Of a stretch of DNA of 64,000 nt, positions 43,721-53,025 are shown piece by piece. Under the pieces are notes generated by a model, which saw nothing but the letters and a program-made list of their open reading frames with translations, was not told where the DNA came from and searched no databases. The DNA is from Verrucomicrobia bacterium IMCC26134 (GTDB taxonomy: Bacteria; Verrucomicrobiota; Verrucomicrobiia; Opitutales; Opitutaceae): NCBI GenBank assembly GCA_000972765.1, contig CP011265.1:1178001-1242000 (forward strand). The letters are read 5' to 3'. The position numbers and the translations under genes were made by a program. Position 1 is the first letter of the stretch; every line of letters begins with the position of its first letter.

Positions 43721-45010
43721 GTGAAGGTGCGTTTTTTTCACCCCGTGATTTTTATGGCCACTACCTCGGTCGCTTCAGGTTCGTTCGCCGCAATGACCAT
43801 ATTCCCGCACCAAACTATTTCACAAGGCGGTGATTTGTTTGAAAAAGCCGGGGCACTGGATCGGACGCTTCGTGGTTTGAGAAGGGTGGCGGCGGTTCTG
43901 GTCGTATCGCTCGTCATTGGCGCAAAGCTGGGCGCGGCCGCAGTTCCGGAGAAGGGCGCCAACCTAAAGGATGTTTATGGAAAGGCCTTCTTGATCGGAG
44001 CGGCGATGAACCGGGATGAGGTGAGCGGACGTTCCCCAGCGGCGGAGCGTATCGTATGTGCGCACTACAACACGATAACGCCCGAAAACGACATGAAGTG
44101 GGACTCGCTTCAACCTCGAGCCGGAGAGTTTAACTTCGCCTCGGCTGATCGCTACGTGGAGTTCGGTCGAAAGCATGGTTTGGCCGTGATTGGGCACACC
44201 CTCGTCTGGCACTCGCAAACTCCCGCTTGGGTTTTTACGGGGCCTGACGGCAAGCCCGCCTCGCGCGAGCTGCTCCTTGCACGCATGGAGGCGCACATCC
44301 AAACCGTCGTCGGCCGTTATCGAGGCAAGATCAAGGGCTGGGATGTAGTAAACGAGGCCGTTTCCGACGGACCGGAAATGCTGCGCCCATCGCCGTGGTT
44401 GACTATCATTGGCGCGGACTTTCTGGAGAAGGCCTATGAATTCGCTCATGCAGCCGATCCCGATGCCGAGCTTTATTACAACGACTACTCACTCGAAAAC
44501 GACCGTAAGCGCGAAAATGCGATCCAGCTGCTGAAAAACCTCAAGGCCAAGGGCGTGTTTCTCACCGGTGTTGGCCTGCAGGGACACTACAATCTACATT
44601 GGCCAGAAACCGTCGAGATCGACCGCACGATCCGTGCGTTCGCTGAACTCGGGCTCAAGGTCATGATCACCGAGCTCGATATCGACGTCCTGCCTCGGGC
44701 CTGGAACGACAACTCGGCCGACGTCGGCAAGTCCTACGCCTCCGACCCCCAACTCAACCCCTACGTTGAAGGGCTCCCGCATGTGCAGCAGGAGCGTTTG
44801 AGTGCGCGCTACGGCGAACTATTCGCTGTTTTTTTGAAAAACCAAAAGGACCTCACCCGGGTGACCTTCTGGGGCGTGGCGGATGGCGGCTCCTGGCTCA
44901 ATCACTTCCCGGTCAGGGGCCGCACCAATTACCCGCTACTCTTCGATCGTGGCTACAGGCCGAAGCCGGCTTACGAGGCCGTGCTTCAGGCTGCTTCGCT
45001 TAACAAGTAA
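43721..45010 (+). CDS. Endo-1,4-beta-xylanase (GH10)
   Basis: Up to 429 residues. Retaining xylanase, cleaving the beta-1,4-xylan backbone. Numbered from GTG 43721, the acid/base is E212 in WDVVNEAVSD and the nucleophile is E318 in MITELDID. NTITPENDMKWDSLQP and GHTLVWHSQTPAW are hallmark subsite motifs, and TFWGVADGGSWLN forms part of the aglycone side. The hydrophobic stretch VAAVLVVSLVIGAKLGAAA at about 56-74 looks like a signal peptide, so the true start is probably later than 43721 (ATG 43793 or TTG 43835). It is convergent with the esterase gene over 32 bases. Confidence 0.94.
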   Translation: MKVRFFHPVIFMATTSVASGSFAAMTIFPHQTISQGGDLFEKAGALDRTLRGLRRVAAVLVVSLVIGAKLGAAAVPEKGANLKDVYGKAFLIGAAMNRDEVSGRSPAAERIVCAHYNTITPENDMKWDSLQPRAGEFNFASADRYVEFGRKHGLAVIGHTLVWHSQTPAWVFTGPDGKPASRELLLARMEAHIQTVVGRYRGKIKGWDVVNEAVSDGPEMLRPSPWLTIIGADFLEKAYEFAHAADPDAELYYNDYSLENDRKRENAIQLLKNLKAKGVFLTGVGLQGHYNLHWPETVEIDRTIRAFAELGLKVMITELDIDVLPRAWNDNSADVGKSYASDPQLNPYVEGLPHVQQERLSARYGELFAVFLKNQKDLTRVTFWGVADGGSWLNHFPVRGRTNYPLLFDRGYRPKPAYEAVLQAASLNK

Positions 45011-45042
45011 AACGTGTGGCGGAGTTTGTCCGCGACTGGCGT

Positions 45043-46554
45043 TCAACGTGGATTTGCCGGCGCGCTTTCGATCACGGGGCGCGTGAGGGTGAGCGGCCAG
45101 GCGTCGGTGCGGAAGGGGACGGCGGGCAGTCCGGAGGCGTTGACCAAGTTGGCGGGCGGAGTCTCCTGCCAGGCGAAACGGGCGGCCACTGGCTGCGGAA
45201 CATCGGGACAGGTCAGGATGATCTTGGCGGCATCGATCCTGGCGGTCGCGGGGTGGTAAACTTGATCGGCGCCAGCCATCGAAAATCCGGTCGGGGCCAG
45301 ACCGTCGCGAGTGCGCAGGCCGTCGGCATGGCCGAAGCTCAACTCGAGGGTGACGCCGTTCGCGTGTAATTCGGCGAAGGTCGGCCCGTGCGCGGTGATG
45401 TCGGTGCGCCCGTAGGTCTCGTTCAACGCCAGACGCGAGAGACGCAGCCCGACGTCACGTTTGTTGGTCGGGTGGATGTCGTGGTAATTGGCGACGAGGT
45501 CGGTGGTGACGATGTAGCCGGTTTGGGGAGCGGAGAGCGCGCGTTCCTGCTGTTCCCAGAAAGCGGGCAGAGCCTCGGCGGTGACGGGAAACTTTTCCCA
45601 TTTCGAGTAGTCCATCGGCGCGAGCAACACACCGTAGAACGGCGCCTCAGGCAAAGCCCAGGCCTTGCGCCAGCTCGCGATGAGAGCGGCTTGTTTCGCG
45701 GAGTAGAGCGTGATGTCGCCGTTCATCAGGTTGGTCTCGCCCTGATACCAGAGGAAGCCGCGCAGAGCGAACGGCGCGTAGGGAGCGACCATGCGCTGGT
45801 AGAGCTCGGTCGGCTGCACCCCTTTTACCCAGGCTTGCAGTTCACGTTTATCGAGCCCGGCGAGCGGCCCGGCGAAGGCTTCAACGGGCATCCAAGCGTC
45901 GATGAAGGTGCCGCCGAAGCTCGAATGGACGAGGCCGACGGGCACGCCTAGCGTCTGGTGGATCTGGCGACCGAAATAGTAGGCGGCGGCGGAAAACTCC
46001 GAATCGCGCAGGGTATCCGGCGAGCAGGCCAGCCACCGGTTGAGTGCCGGGGCGCCGGTTTTTTGGTTCGAGCGCGTCACCTGGAAGAGACGCAAGCTCG
46101 GGGTGTGCGCGGCGGCGGTCTCAAGTTCGTAATCGTCGGTGGGCTTCTGGCCCTTTCGCGGACCGAGCTGTTTTTCCATGTTGGACTGGCCGGAGCAGAA
46201 CCAGACTTCACCCACCAGCACGTCGGAAAAAACCACGGTATTGTCGCCGCGCACCGTGAACTCTCGCGGCTCTATGCTGGCTTCAAGAGCGCCGAGTGTC
46301 ACGCGCCAGTGGCCGCTCGTATCGGCGGCGGTGGTTTTATTCTGACCGGCGAACTCCACTGTAATCGACTCGCCCGGTCTGGCCTCGCCCCAGACGGGAA
46401 CGGGCAGTTCGCGTTGCAACACCATGTGGTCGCCGAAGGGCTTCGCGCACTGGACTTCGGCGGACAGGGAGGCGGTGAGCGCGACGAGGATGCAGGCCGC
46501 GGCAAGTTGCCGGGCGGGGCACGGACGGAAATGAAGCGAATACGTTTTAATCAC
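45043..46554 (-). CDS. Sialate O-acetylesterase-like SGNH esterase
   Basis: 503 residues with a signal peptide (LAAACILVALTASLSAE). SGNH hydrolase removing acetyl groups from carbohydrates; in this setting acetyl-xylan or acetyl-pectin oligomers are more likely substrates than sialic acid, but that is inference. Nucleophile S124 in SGQSNM, glycine block SSFGGTFIDAW, FLWYQGETN, and the Asp-His end DIHPTNKRDVG. An N-terminal beta-sandwich precedes the catalytic domain (MVLQRELPVPVWGEARPGE). Start appears to be GTG. The gene begins 18 bases after the GH141-like gene ends, so the two are probably co-transcribed. Confidence 0.88.
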   Translation of the reverse strand: MIKTYSLHFRPCPARQLAAACILVALTASLSAEVQCAKPFGDHMVLQRELPVPVWGEARPGESITVEFAGQNKTTAADTSGHWRVTLGALEASIEPREFTVRGDNTVVFSDVLVGEVWFCSGQSNMEKQLGPRKGQKPTDDYELETAAAHTPSLRLFQVTRSNQKTGAPALNRWLACSPDTLRDSEFSAAAYYFGRQIHQTLGVPVGLVHSSFGGTFIDAWMPVEAFAGPLAGLDKRELQAWVKGVQPTELYQRMVAPYAPFALRGFLWYQGETNLMNGDITLYSAKQAALIASWRKAWALPEAPFYGVLLAPMDYSKWEKFPVTAEALPAFWEQQERALSAPQTGYIVTTDLVANYHDIHPTNKRDVGLRLSRLALNETYGRTDITAHGPTFAELHANGVTLELSFGHADGLRTRDGLAPTGFSMAGADQVYHPATARIDAAKIILTCPDVPQPVAARFAWQETPPANLVNASGLPAVPFRTDAWPLTLTRPVIESAPANPR

Positions 46555-46571
46555 CGGAGTAAGGGGGCGGT

Positions 46572-48464
46572 TTATCTGGCAGAAGGTTTGGCGGGCATGG
46601 GCAGCAGATCCCGATACGCTGGTTCAAGGCCGGCGGCTTCGCGGATGGCGTCGGAAACCGAGGGACCGTTGTTTTCCCAAGTGACGCCGAAACCCTTCGT
46701 ATTAAAAAGGCGCTGGTCGGTCGCGGTCCAGTTGTCGCGCACCGTCATGTAAGACGAGCCTTCGTCTAGGTAGAGATGGCCCCAGTGAGGTTTTTCGGCG
46801 TAGGGGTTCAGCGTGACTTCGCCGACGACATTTTCAGTGATCCTGGTGCCCGGCGATGAGGAGAGGTGGTAGATGCCGCCGAAGTCGTAGAGGATTTGTC
46901 CGAAGCGGGTGATGCGGTTGGCGTGGACCCAATTGTCGCGCTGGGCGGTGGAGAGGTAGGTCCAGCCCCAGCCGAGGCTGATACCGGAGTAGGGCAGGTC
47001 GATGAGCTCGTTGTGCTCGATGACAGACTCACGGATGTAACCGGCGGCGATGCCGAGGCAGCCCCAGTCTTCGTTGGCGCAGTCGGAAATGAAGTTGTTG
47101 GCGATGCGCAAACGTGCAGACACCTCGCGGTCGTCGGCAGGATTGTAGGGCATGTGCGTCTCGATGCCGCCGTCCTGGAATTTGCCGAGCTGGAGGCCGT
47201 TGCCGGCGATGTCGCGGAAGACGCAGCCCTCGACCGTCAGGTCGCGGAGGCCGTGCTCGGCGTCGAGGCCGGCAGAGCCGAGGTGGTCGAAGTGGCAGCG
47301 CTCGAAGCGGATGTTTTGCGCGGCCCAGAGACGCACGGCGCCCGGCGGTCGGCCGAGCCAGGCTTGGTTTTCGAGACCTTTTTTCTCTGGCGTGCCGGCC
47401 GGCAGCATCTTGTAGGCCTCGGTCATGTAGAAACCGGCTTGATGCGGAACGTGACCGAAGAGAGCAGGGCGCATCCAAGCGGTATGGGCGAAACTCAGGC
47501 CCTTGAATTCGACGTGATGCACGGGGCGGTCGAGGGTGCCGGCGACGTCGAGCAAGGTTTCCTGCAGGGGCACGATTGCAGTGGCGCGGGCCATGTCTTC
47601 ACCGGGTCGAGGCCAGTAGTAGATGCGACGGGCGCTGACGTCGTGATACCACTCGCCGGCGGCGTCGAGCAGGCAGAGTGCGTTTTGCAAGAAAAACGGC
47701 GCGCGGTAGCTCTCGGTCATGATTGGCGCCGGCCACGGATGCTCGAACTGCACGCGGCTTTCGGGCTGGTGAAAACGCAAGCGGACGACGTCGCCATCGC
47801 GGGTAAACTCACGAATCCGCAGGAGTGCGATTTCCCACTGCTGGTAGATCACCATTTCCAGTCCGGTGAGATCGCCGGTGAGTCCGGGCCGGGCGGGAAT
47901 CGAAGTGGTTTCGTTAACCTTGTCCCAAGTGAGCAAGCGGTCCATCTCGCCTCGGTTGGGGCTGCGGGCTCGGACTGCTTTGTGGTCGTCGATCCAGAGC
48001 TGGCGAAACTCGCGCAAGCGTTCGCCGACAAGCGGGGCCTCGGCGACCCAGACCTCACCGGCGGAGGCGGCCGGCAGTCCGGGAGCGTCGCCGGCTACTT
48101 TCTTCCAAGTGGAAACAGGAAGGCCGCCGCATAACACGGGTTGCTCGCCGGGTGCGGCTTCAAATCGGGTCGGACTCTGTGCGGTGCCGGAGTCCTCCGG
48201 ACGCAGGCCCCAGGCCTCGTTCAAGGCATAGGTTCCGCCGCGCAGGATGATTCGCACCGGTTCGTTCATCGGGGCGGTCGCCAACCGGCGCAGTTCGCGG
48301 GCCCGGCGCTGGGCGGCGGCGAGCGAAAGGGGATCGTCGGCGGTGCCGGCGGATTTTTCGCCGCCTTTCGGTGCGGCCCAGAAATCGGCCGCATGGATGG
48401 AGGATAGGGTCGAGTCGGCGAAAAGGCCGGCTGCGATGACCAAGGGTAGGAGGCTCATCTTCAT
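46572..48464 (-). CDS. Exported right-handed beta-helix protein, GH141-like
   Basis: 630 residues from ATG 48464, giving an immediate signal peptide (MSLLPLVIAAGLFADST). The frame is open much further upstream, but that part is antisense to the Gfo/Idh gene. The N-terminal region (VRIILRGGTYALNEAWGLRP, FEAAPGEQPVLCGG, LWIDDHKAVRARSPN) and the beta-helix with GSAGLDAEHGLRDL, NGLQLGKFQDGG and YSGISLGWGWTYLS resemble GH141, a family including alpha-L-fucosidase and xylanase activities on pectin and glucuronoxylan. The catalytic residues cannot be placed without alignment. Co-oriented with the esterase gene and divergent from the Gfo/Idh gene. Confidence 0.75.
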   Translation of the reverse strand: MKMSLLPLVIAAGLFADSTLSSIHAADFWAAPKGGEKSAGTADDPLSLAAAQRRARELRRLATAPMNEPVRIILRGGTYALNEAWGLRPEDSGTAQSPTRFEAAPGEQPVLCGGLPVSTWKKVAGDAPGLPAASAGEVWVAEAPLVGERLREFRQLWIDDHKAVRARSPNRGEMDRLLTWDKVNETTSIPARPGLTGDLTGLEMVIYQQWEIALLRIREFTRDGDVVRLRFHQPESRVQFEHPWPAPIMTESYRAPFFLQNALCLLDAAGEWYHDVSARRIYYWPRPGEDMARATAIVPLQETLLDVAGTLDRPVHHVEFKGLSFAHTAWMRPALFGHVPHQAGFYMTEAYKMLPAGTPEKKGLENQAWLGRPPGAVRLWAAQNIRFERCHFDHLGSAGLDAEHGLRDLTVEGCVFRDIAGNGLQLGKFQDGGIETHMPYNPADDREVSARLRIANNFISDCANEDWGCLGIAAGYIRESVIEHNELIDLPYSGISLGWGWTYLSTAQRDNWVHANRITRFGQILYDFGGIYHLSSSPGTRITENVVGEVTLNPYAEKPHWGHLYLDEGSSYMTVRDNWTATDQRLFNTKGFGVTWENNGPSVSDAIREAAGLEPAYRDLLPMPAKPSAR

Positions 48465-48565
48465 CGGGTATGAGGCATGCGCGCGGGGCGCGAGGATGTG
48501 AAGTGTTTTTGCCGATGAACTTAGTATCGAGGTGATTTTAACCAGCAAACGGCTAGCTTTGTTTG

Positions 48566-48571
48566 TATAAT
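48566..48571 (+). promoter_or_regulatory. Candidate -10 element before the Gfo/Idh gene
   Basis: A perfect TATAAT lies in the A+T-rich divergent gap, 70 bases before ATG 48642. A second -10-like word, TATACT at 48579-48584, overlaps the same promoter region. No good -35 element is visible for either. The element is a match in an otherwise G+C-rich neighbourhood. Confidence 0.35.
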
Positions 48572-48641
48572 CGTAGCATATACTCTCGCACGTCCAAGAT
48601 ACACTCTTCGGGCGGCGTGTTTCCTCTTCTCTTATTACCCC

Positions 48642-49736
48642 ATGAAAAAACTTGGTTTGGGCGTTCTTGGCCTCGGTGAAGGCCGCAGCATTATCTCCGC
48701 CGGTCTTAGCAGTCCGAACTGGCGCGTCGTTGCCCTGTGTGACGTCAACGAGCAACTCGGCCGCGAGCGACTTGCGGAATTTAAGCTGCCTGCCAAGGCC
48801 TACACCAAAAACTACGACGACATGCTCGCCGATCCGAGCATAGACGTGATCGGTATCTACACGCCCGACCATCTGCACGCGGAGCATGTCATGCGCGCGC
48901 TTCAAGCGGGCAAGCACGTGGTTTGCACAAAGCCCTTCATCGACAGTCTGGCCTCGGCTCGTAAGGTCCTCGCCGCGGTGGAAAAGAGCGGTCGTCATGT
49001 CATGGTCGGCCAGAGTTCGCGTCACTTCGCCCCCTTTGCCCGTCAGCGCGAACACTACGAAAAAGGTGTTCTCGGGGATCTTATCTGTGTCGAGGCCTGC
49101 TACAACGCCGACCATCGCTGGTTTCTCGCCAAGCCCTGGGCGCGCAAGGCCGAGTTCAAATGGCTCTACGGCGGCCTCAGTCACCCGGTGGATTTCGTGC
49201 GCTGGTATCTGCCCCGCATCACCGAGGTGTCGGGTTACGCATTGCTCAGCCCCAACGGCAAGAAGCACGGTCTCGTCCATGCCGACACATTTCAATTTGT
49301 CATGCGCGACGCCGAGGGGCGGGTGGCGCGAGTGAGCGGCGCCTACTCCGGCCCTGTCGTCCCCAATGTTCGCGACAGCAACATGAGTTGCGTGCTGCGC
49401 GGCAGTAAGGGCGCAAGTCAGGGAGACTACTACGATCTGCGCTATGCGTGGAAAACCGACACCCAGTCGGCGATGGAAACGTTTGAGGATCAGGACGCCC
49501 ATTTCTTCCGCTTTGGCGGGCATTCGCACCATGCCGGCGAATACCAAAACTACCTCGACTACTTCGCGCGTTGCCTTGCCAAGGGCGTGGCGCCGAAGCC
49601 CGACGCGACCGAGGGCATCGTCACCGTGGCGCTCATGCAGGCCATGGACGAGGCGGCGGCCTCCGGAAAACCGGTCAAGGTCCGCGACGTGCTGGCTCGC
49701 TACAAGCTCGCGAGTCTTTTTCCAGGCACACCTTAA
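48642..49736 (+). CDS. Gfo/Idh/MocA-family oxidoreductase
   Basis: 364 residues. NAD(P)-dependent oxidation or reduction of a sugar or inositol derivative in the cytoplasm. The dinucleotide-binding N-terminus is LGVLGLGEGRSI (a GLGEG variant of the usual GxGxxG). K97 in VVCTKPF corresponds to the catalytic-region Lys of the EKP motif, with Thr in place of Glu. GGLSHPVDFVRWYLP is the substrate-side helix. The C-terminal domain is standard. It heads a three-gene unit with the GPH transporter (63 bases later) and the TIM-barrel protein. ATG follows TTATTACCCC directly. Confidence 0.9.
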   Translation: MKKLGLGVLGLGEGRSIISAGLSSPNWRVVALCDVNEQLGRERLAEFKLPAKAYTKNYDDMLADPSIDVIGIYTPDHLHAEHVMRALQAGKHVVCTKPFIDSLASARKVLAAVEKSGRHVMVGQSSRHFAPFARQREHYEKGVLGDLICVEACYNADHRWFLAKPWARKAEFKWLYGGLSHPVDFVRWYLPRITEVSGYALLSPNGKKHGLVHADTFQFVMRDAEGRVARVSGAYSGPVVPNVRDSNMSCVLRGSKGASQGDYYDLRYAWKTDTQSAMETFEDQDAHFFRFGGHSHHAGEYQNYLDYFARCLAKGVAPKPDATEGIVTVALMQAMDEAAASGKPVKVRDVLARYKLASLFPGTP

Positions 49737-49799
49737 GTCGCTGCGTCGGTCGTCGACGTATGCTCCGCATCACTACCCCGCTTTCTGTTGTTACCCCAC

Positions 49800-51146
49800 A
49801 TGAGTAAAACCACCTCCACCGTCCGCCTTAGCTATGCCGCGAGCGACATCGCATGCCAGTTGGTTTTCGCACCGATCTCGTTTTACCTGCTGAAATTCTA
49901 CACTGACGTCTATGGATTGGCTGCCGGCGTCGCGGGCACGATCATGCTGGTCGCGCGTTTCGTGGATGCAATCGATGCGCCTCTCTGGGGCATTCTCTTC
50001 GAACGGACCAGGAGTCGCTGGGGTAAAATCCGCCCTTGGTTCCTCTGGCTCTGTGGCCCTTTCGCGATTTTCGGCGTATTAACTTTTCTGACGCCTGACC
50101 TGGCAGGGAACGCAAAGATCATCTACGCGGCCGGCACCTACATCATCGTCAATATCCTCTACACCGGCATCAACACCCCGGTTACCGCGATCTTGTCCGC
50201 CCTGACCGACAACCCTCAGGAGCGGGTCGTGCTGACGTGCTTCCGTATGTTCGGCTCCAAGCTGGGCGTGCTTATCGTCAATCTCACGGCCATGAAACTG
50301 GTCGGCTGGCTGGGCGATGGCGACGACCGCAAGGGTTATCTGCTTACCGTCCCGATCTACGCCGCCGTGGCGGTCGGTATGTTCCTCATCGCCTTTCGCA
50401 ACTTGAAGGAAGTCGTCAAATCCCAGGAGAAGCCCCAGCCCACCCTCAAGGGGTTCGGAGCGCTCCGGGGAAACTGGCCGTGGTGGATCATCGCGAGCAG
50501 CAGCCTTTTGTTCTGGATCGCGTTTATCTCGCGCGTCGCCGCCGCGCCCTACTTTTTTGAATACACTCTGGGCCGCAAGGACCTCATCCCGCTCGCCTTC
50601 GCCCTCGACTTCATCTCGCTGGGCACGGTGCTTTGCCTTCCGTGGATGTGCCGGACCTGGTCGAAAGGAACAGTCTGGGCCGCCGGGCTCGCCGGCATGA
50701 TTGTCGGACAGCTCATCATGGGTTGGGGGCTGGCCCATGGGAACTCACTCCCAATCATCATGACGGGCTGGACTCTGGGCTTTCTCGCCAGCGGAGCCGC
50801 CATGGCCATGCCTTTCTCGGTGATTTCCGACAGCGTCGACTACGGCGAATGGAAGACAGGTATCCGAGCCGCCGGCTTGCTCGCAGCCATTGGAGCCGCG
50901 TTCTGCCTAAAAGCCGGGGCCGGCCTCGGCGGCGCGATCCCCGGCTGGATATTGCAGGCCTGCGACTACGTGCCGAACACCGCCCAATCTGCGTCGGTGC
51001 TTCGCGGTATCGAGTTCAGCGTGGTATGGCTGCCGGCGGCTTGCTTCCTCTTCAGTCTTATCCCGGTGCTTTTCTACCGCCGGTTCGAGTCACAAGAACC
51101 CCGAATCCGCGAGGAGCTGGAGCAACGCAGGGCCGCCGTGGCATGA
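49800..51146 (+). CDS. GPH-family (glycoside-pentoside-hexuronide) MFS symporter
   Basis: 448 residues from ATG 49800. Twelve hydrophobic helices. Family marks: the N-terminal LSYAASDIACQLVFAPISFY, FVDAIDAPLWGILFERTRSR after helix 2 (position of the RTxxRWGKxRPW motif, here RSRWGKIRPW), and the seventh-eighth helix region with SVDYGEWKTGIRAAGLLAA. It imports a (di)saccharide or uronide with a cation. Its stop overlaps the next start as ATGA, so translation is coupled. Xylo-oligosaccharide or glucuronide uptake would fit the xylanase context. Confidence 0.9.
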   Translation: MSKTTSTVRLSYAASDIACQLVFAPISFYLLKFYTDVYGLAAGVAGTIMLVARFVDAIDAPLWGILFERTRSRWGKIRPWFLWLCGPFAIFGVLTFLTPDLAGNAKIIYAAGTYIIVNILYTGINTPVTAILSALTDNPQERVVLTCFRMFGSKLGVLIVNLTAMKLVGWLGDGDDRKGYLLTVPIYAAVAVGMFLIAFRNLKEVVKSQEKPQPTLKGFGALRGNWPWWIIASSSLLFWIAFISRVAAAPYFFEYTLGRKDLIPLAFALDFISLGTVLCLPWMCRTWSKGTVWAAGLAGMIVGQLIMGWGLAHGNSLPIIMTGWTLGFLASGAAMAMPFSVISDSVDYGEWKTGIRAAGLLAAIGAAFCLKAGAGLGGAIPGWILQACDYVPNTAQSASVLRGIEFSVVWLPAACFLFSLIPVLFYRRFESQEPRIREELEQRRAAVA

Positions 51147-52012
51147 GGTGCTCAGCTTTGTTGATTTGTCTGCTCGGCGTTGCGGCGAATGCGTTCGCCA
51201 CCGACGTTCCGCGCTACCGTGTCGGTGTCTGCGACTGGATGATCCTCAAACGCCAGAAACTCGGCGCCTTTCAGCTCACCAAAGACATCGGAGCCGATGG
51301 CGTCGAAGTGGACATGGGCGGCTTGGGTGAGCGTCCGACTTTCGACAGCAAACTGGGCGATCCCGTCGTGCGCGAGCAGTTCCTCGCCAAGGCTCGCGAG
51401 CTCGGTCTGGGCATCTCGTCCCTCGCGATGTCGGGGTTCTACGCCCAGTCCTTCGCTGAACGCGAAGGCGTTGACCGCATGGTGCAGGACACGATTGATA
51501 CCGCAAAAGCGATGGGTGTTTCGGTTCTCTTTCTTCCGCTCGGCGTGCAAGGAGATCTCGTGAAACATCCCGAGTTGAGCACTGTGGTTGTCGAGCGCCT
51601 CAAGACCGCCGGCAAACGAGCCGAAGCGGCGGGCGTGGTGATCGGCATCGAGACCGCGCTCGATGCGGCGGGCGAGGCGGCTTTGCTCGACGAGATCGGT
51701 TCGCCGGCGGTGAAAAGTTATTTCAACCTCGCCAACGCATTCCAAAACAAGCGCGACGTGTGCGCCGAGTTAAGGACTCTCGGGAGGAAACGCATCGTGC
51801 AGATTCACGCCTCCAATACCGATGGCGTCTGGCTGCAGCACGACCCGCAGGTGAACCTTCCGAAAATCAAGGCGACCCTGGACGAGCTGGGCTGGAGCGG
51901 CTGGCTGGTGATCGAGCGCTCGCGGGATGCGACACGCACCGGAGCGAAGGACGTGAAATACAACTTCGGCGCGAATGCGGCGTATCTGAAGCAGGTGTTT
52001 CAAAAACCGTAG
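51143..52012 (+). CDS. Exported TIM-barrel sugar isomerase/epimerase-like protein
   Basis: 289 residues from ATG 51143, which overlaps the transporter stop. The body fits the AP-endonuclease-2/xylose isomerase-like TIM barrel: DIGADGVEVDMGGLGE, LGLGISSLAMSGFYAQ, GVVIGIETALDAAGEA (metal Glu candidate), VKSYFNLANAFQ, RIVQIHASNTDG (metal His candidate), and GWLVIERSRD. It begins with a clear signal peptide (MRCSALLICLLGVAANAFA), so it is exported, which is odd for a family that mostly acts on cytoplasmic sugars. Likely substrate unknown. Confidence 0.85.
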   Translation: MRCSALLICLLGVAANAFATDVPRYRVGVCDWMILKRQKLGAFQLTKDIGADGVEVDMGGLGERPTFDSKLGDPVVREQFLAKARELGLGISSLAMSGFYAQSFAEREGVDRMVQDTIDTAKAMGVSVLFLPLGVQGDLVKHPELSTVVVERLKTAGKRAEAAGVVIGIETALDAAGEAALLDEIGSPAVKSYFNLANAFQNKRDVCAELRTLGRKRIVQIHASNTDGVWLQHDPQVNLPKIKATLDELGWSGWLVIERSRDATRTGAKDVKYNFGANAAYLKQVFQKP

Positions 52013-52227
52013 AGACGACACGAGCCCTGATGGTTGGGGATGCCTCCTTTTGCCACTGCTTTGTGTGCGGCGTCCTGACTCCGTCTTTCGCCATTTGTTG
52101 GTGCGGGCCCTAGATTACCCTATCAGGGTTTCTGTCATTTGTTCGTTTGATTCGCGCTCACCTTTTCAATCTGTGGAGCGACTTGATGGGGTAGTATTTC
52201 GATTTTGGTCGCGTAGAACTCTCGGGC

Positions 52228-52920
52228 TTAGGTCCCCAGATGGCCGTAGCCGCCCAAATAGTCTGCGCGATTTGGAGGGCTGATAAAACCGGTGATGCGA
52301 ATGGCGATCCCGTGGTCGGGAATCTGAATGTTTTCTGGTAGGTCCGTCTTGGCCTCAGAATAAGGTCGCAGCCACCACCACTTACCCTCGCCGGCTCCGC
52401 GTGGAAGAAAACCGCTGTGTTCGAATGCCACTGTCCACACGCCCTCGGCGACTAATGCTTCGTAGCCGACGGCTTTCATCGTCTCGGTGAGTTTCTCTGG
52501 ATGTTCTCGCCGAAATTGCTGCCCGGCATGGAACCCGTGCCAGTTGGCGTCCTAGTCGCCGCCTACGATGCCTCCGTCTGGGTTGTTTAGGCCGTCGAAG
52601 TAGCCCTGAATAAATTCCAATCGGATTTTATCACGATGAGGTGTGCGCGTCTCATAAGGCAGGGATTAAAAATAGCGGTCGGCTGGCTTCAGAAGTTCAA
52701 GTGGGCCACGCCTCTCTATAAGCTGCCGTCGACAGTAATTGGCGTGGTATGGTTTATCGGATTCATCAGCCACCCTTGAGCCCTCGGCTTTGAAGCCGTT
52801 AGGATACGTTTGGTAGTAGGTCTCCATGCTCATCGAACCGGTTCCATCTATCAGTTCCGGCACGAGCAGGAGCGCAATTGCGAGGCTCGTTGCGGCAAGG
52901 AATGCGCTGGTGGTTTTCAT
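52228..52920 (-). pseudogene. Small exported-protein gene with two in-frame stops, unknown function
   Basis: From ATG 52920 one frame covers 231 codons to 52228, interrupted by TAA at 52666-52668 and TAG at 52552-52554. The N-terminus is a signal peptide (MKTTSAFLAATSLAIALLLV). Between the stops the frame reads sensibly (RLEFIQGYFDGLNNPDGGIV) and after the second stop (DANWHGFHAGQQFRREHPEK, then SGFLPRGAGEGKWWWLRPYS) to IAIRITGFISPPNRADYL. Coding character is kept in one frame on both sides of each stop, so this is a recently inactivated gene rather than chance. The first stop could instead end an 84-residue product. I do not recognise the family. The 215 bases on its left (52013-52227) hold nothing. 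Confidence 0.65.
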
Positions 52921-53025
52921 CGTTATTTAGTGTTACGCGAACGATGTAGAATCGCGATGATGTTGGCCGAGCCGAACAACAACCCAAGCCTGTGTCGAAT
53001 TCAGTTTCGGCGGAATGCGGCCTAG

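Noticed and set aside
48465-49547. N-terminal extension of the GH141-like gene
   Set aside because: The extension overlaps the Gfo/Idh gene completely on the opposite strand. The internal start at 48464 gives an immediate signal peptide.
50633-51142. Upstream extension of the TIM-barrel gene
   Set aside because: It lies within the GPH transporter gene in another frame; ATG 51143 gives a signal peptide and the coupled overlap.
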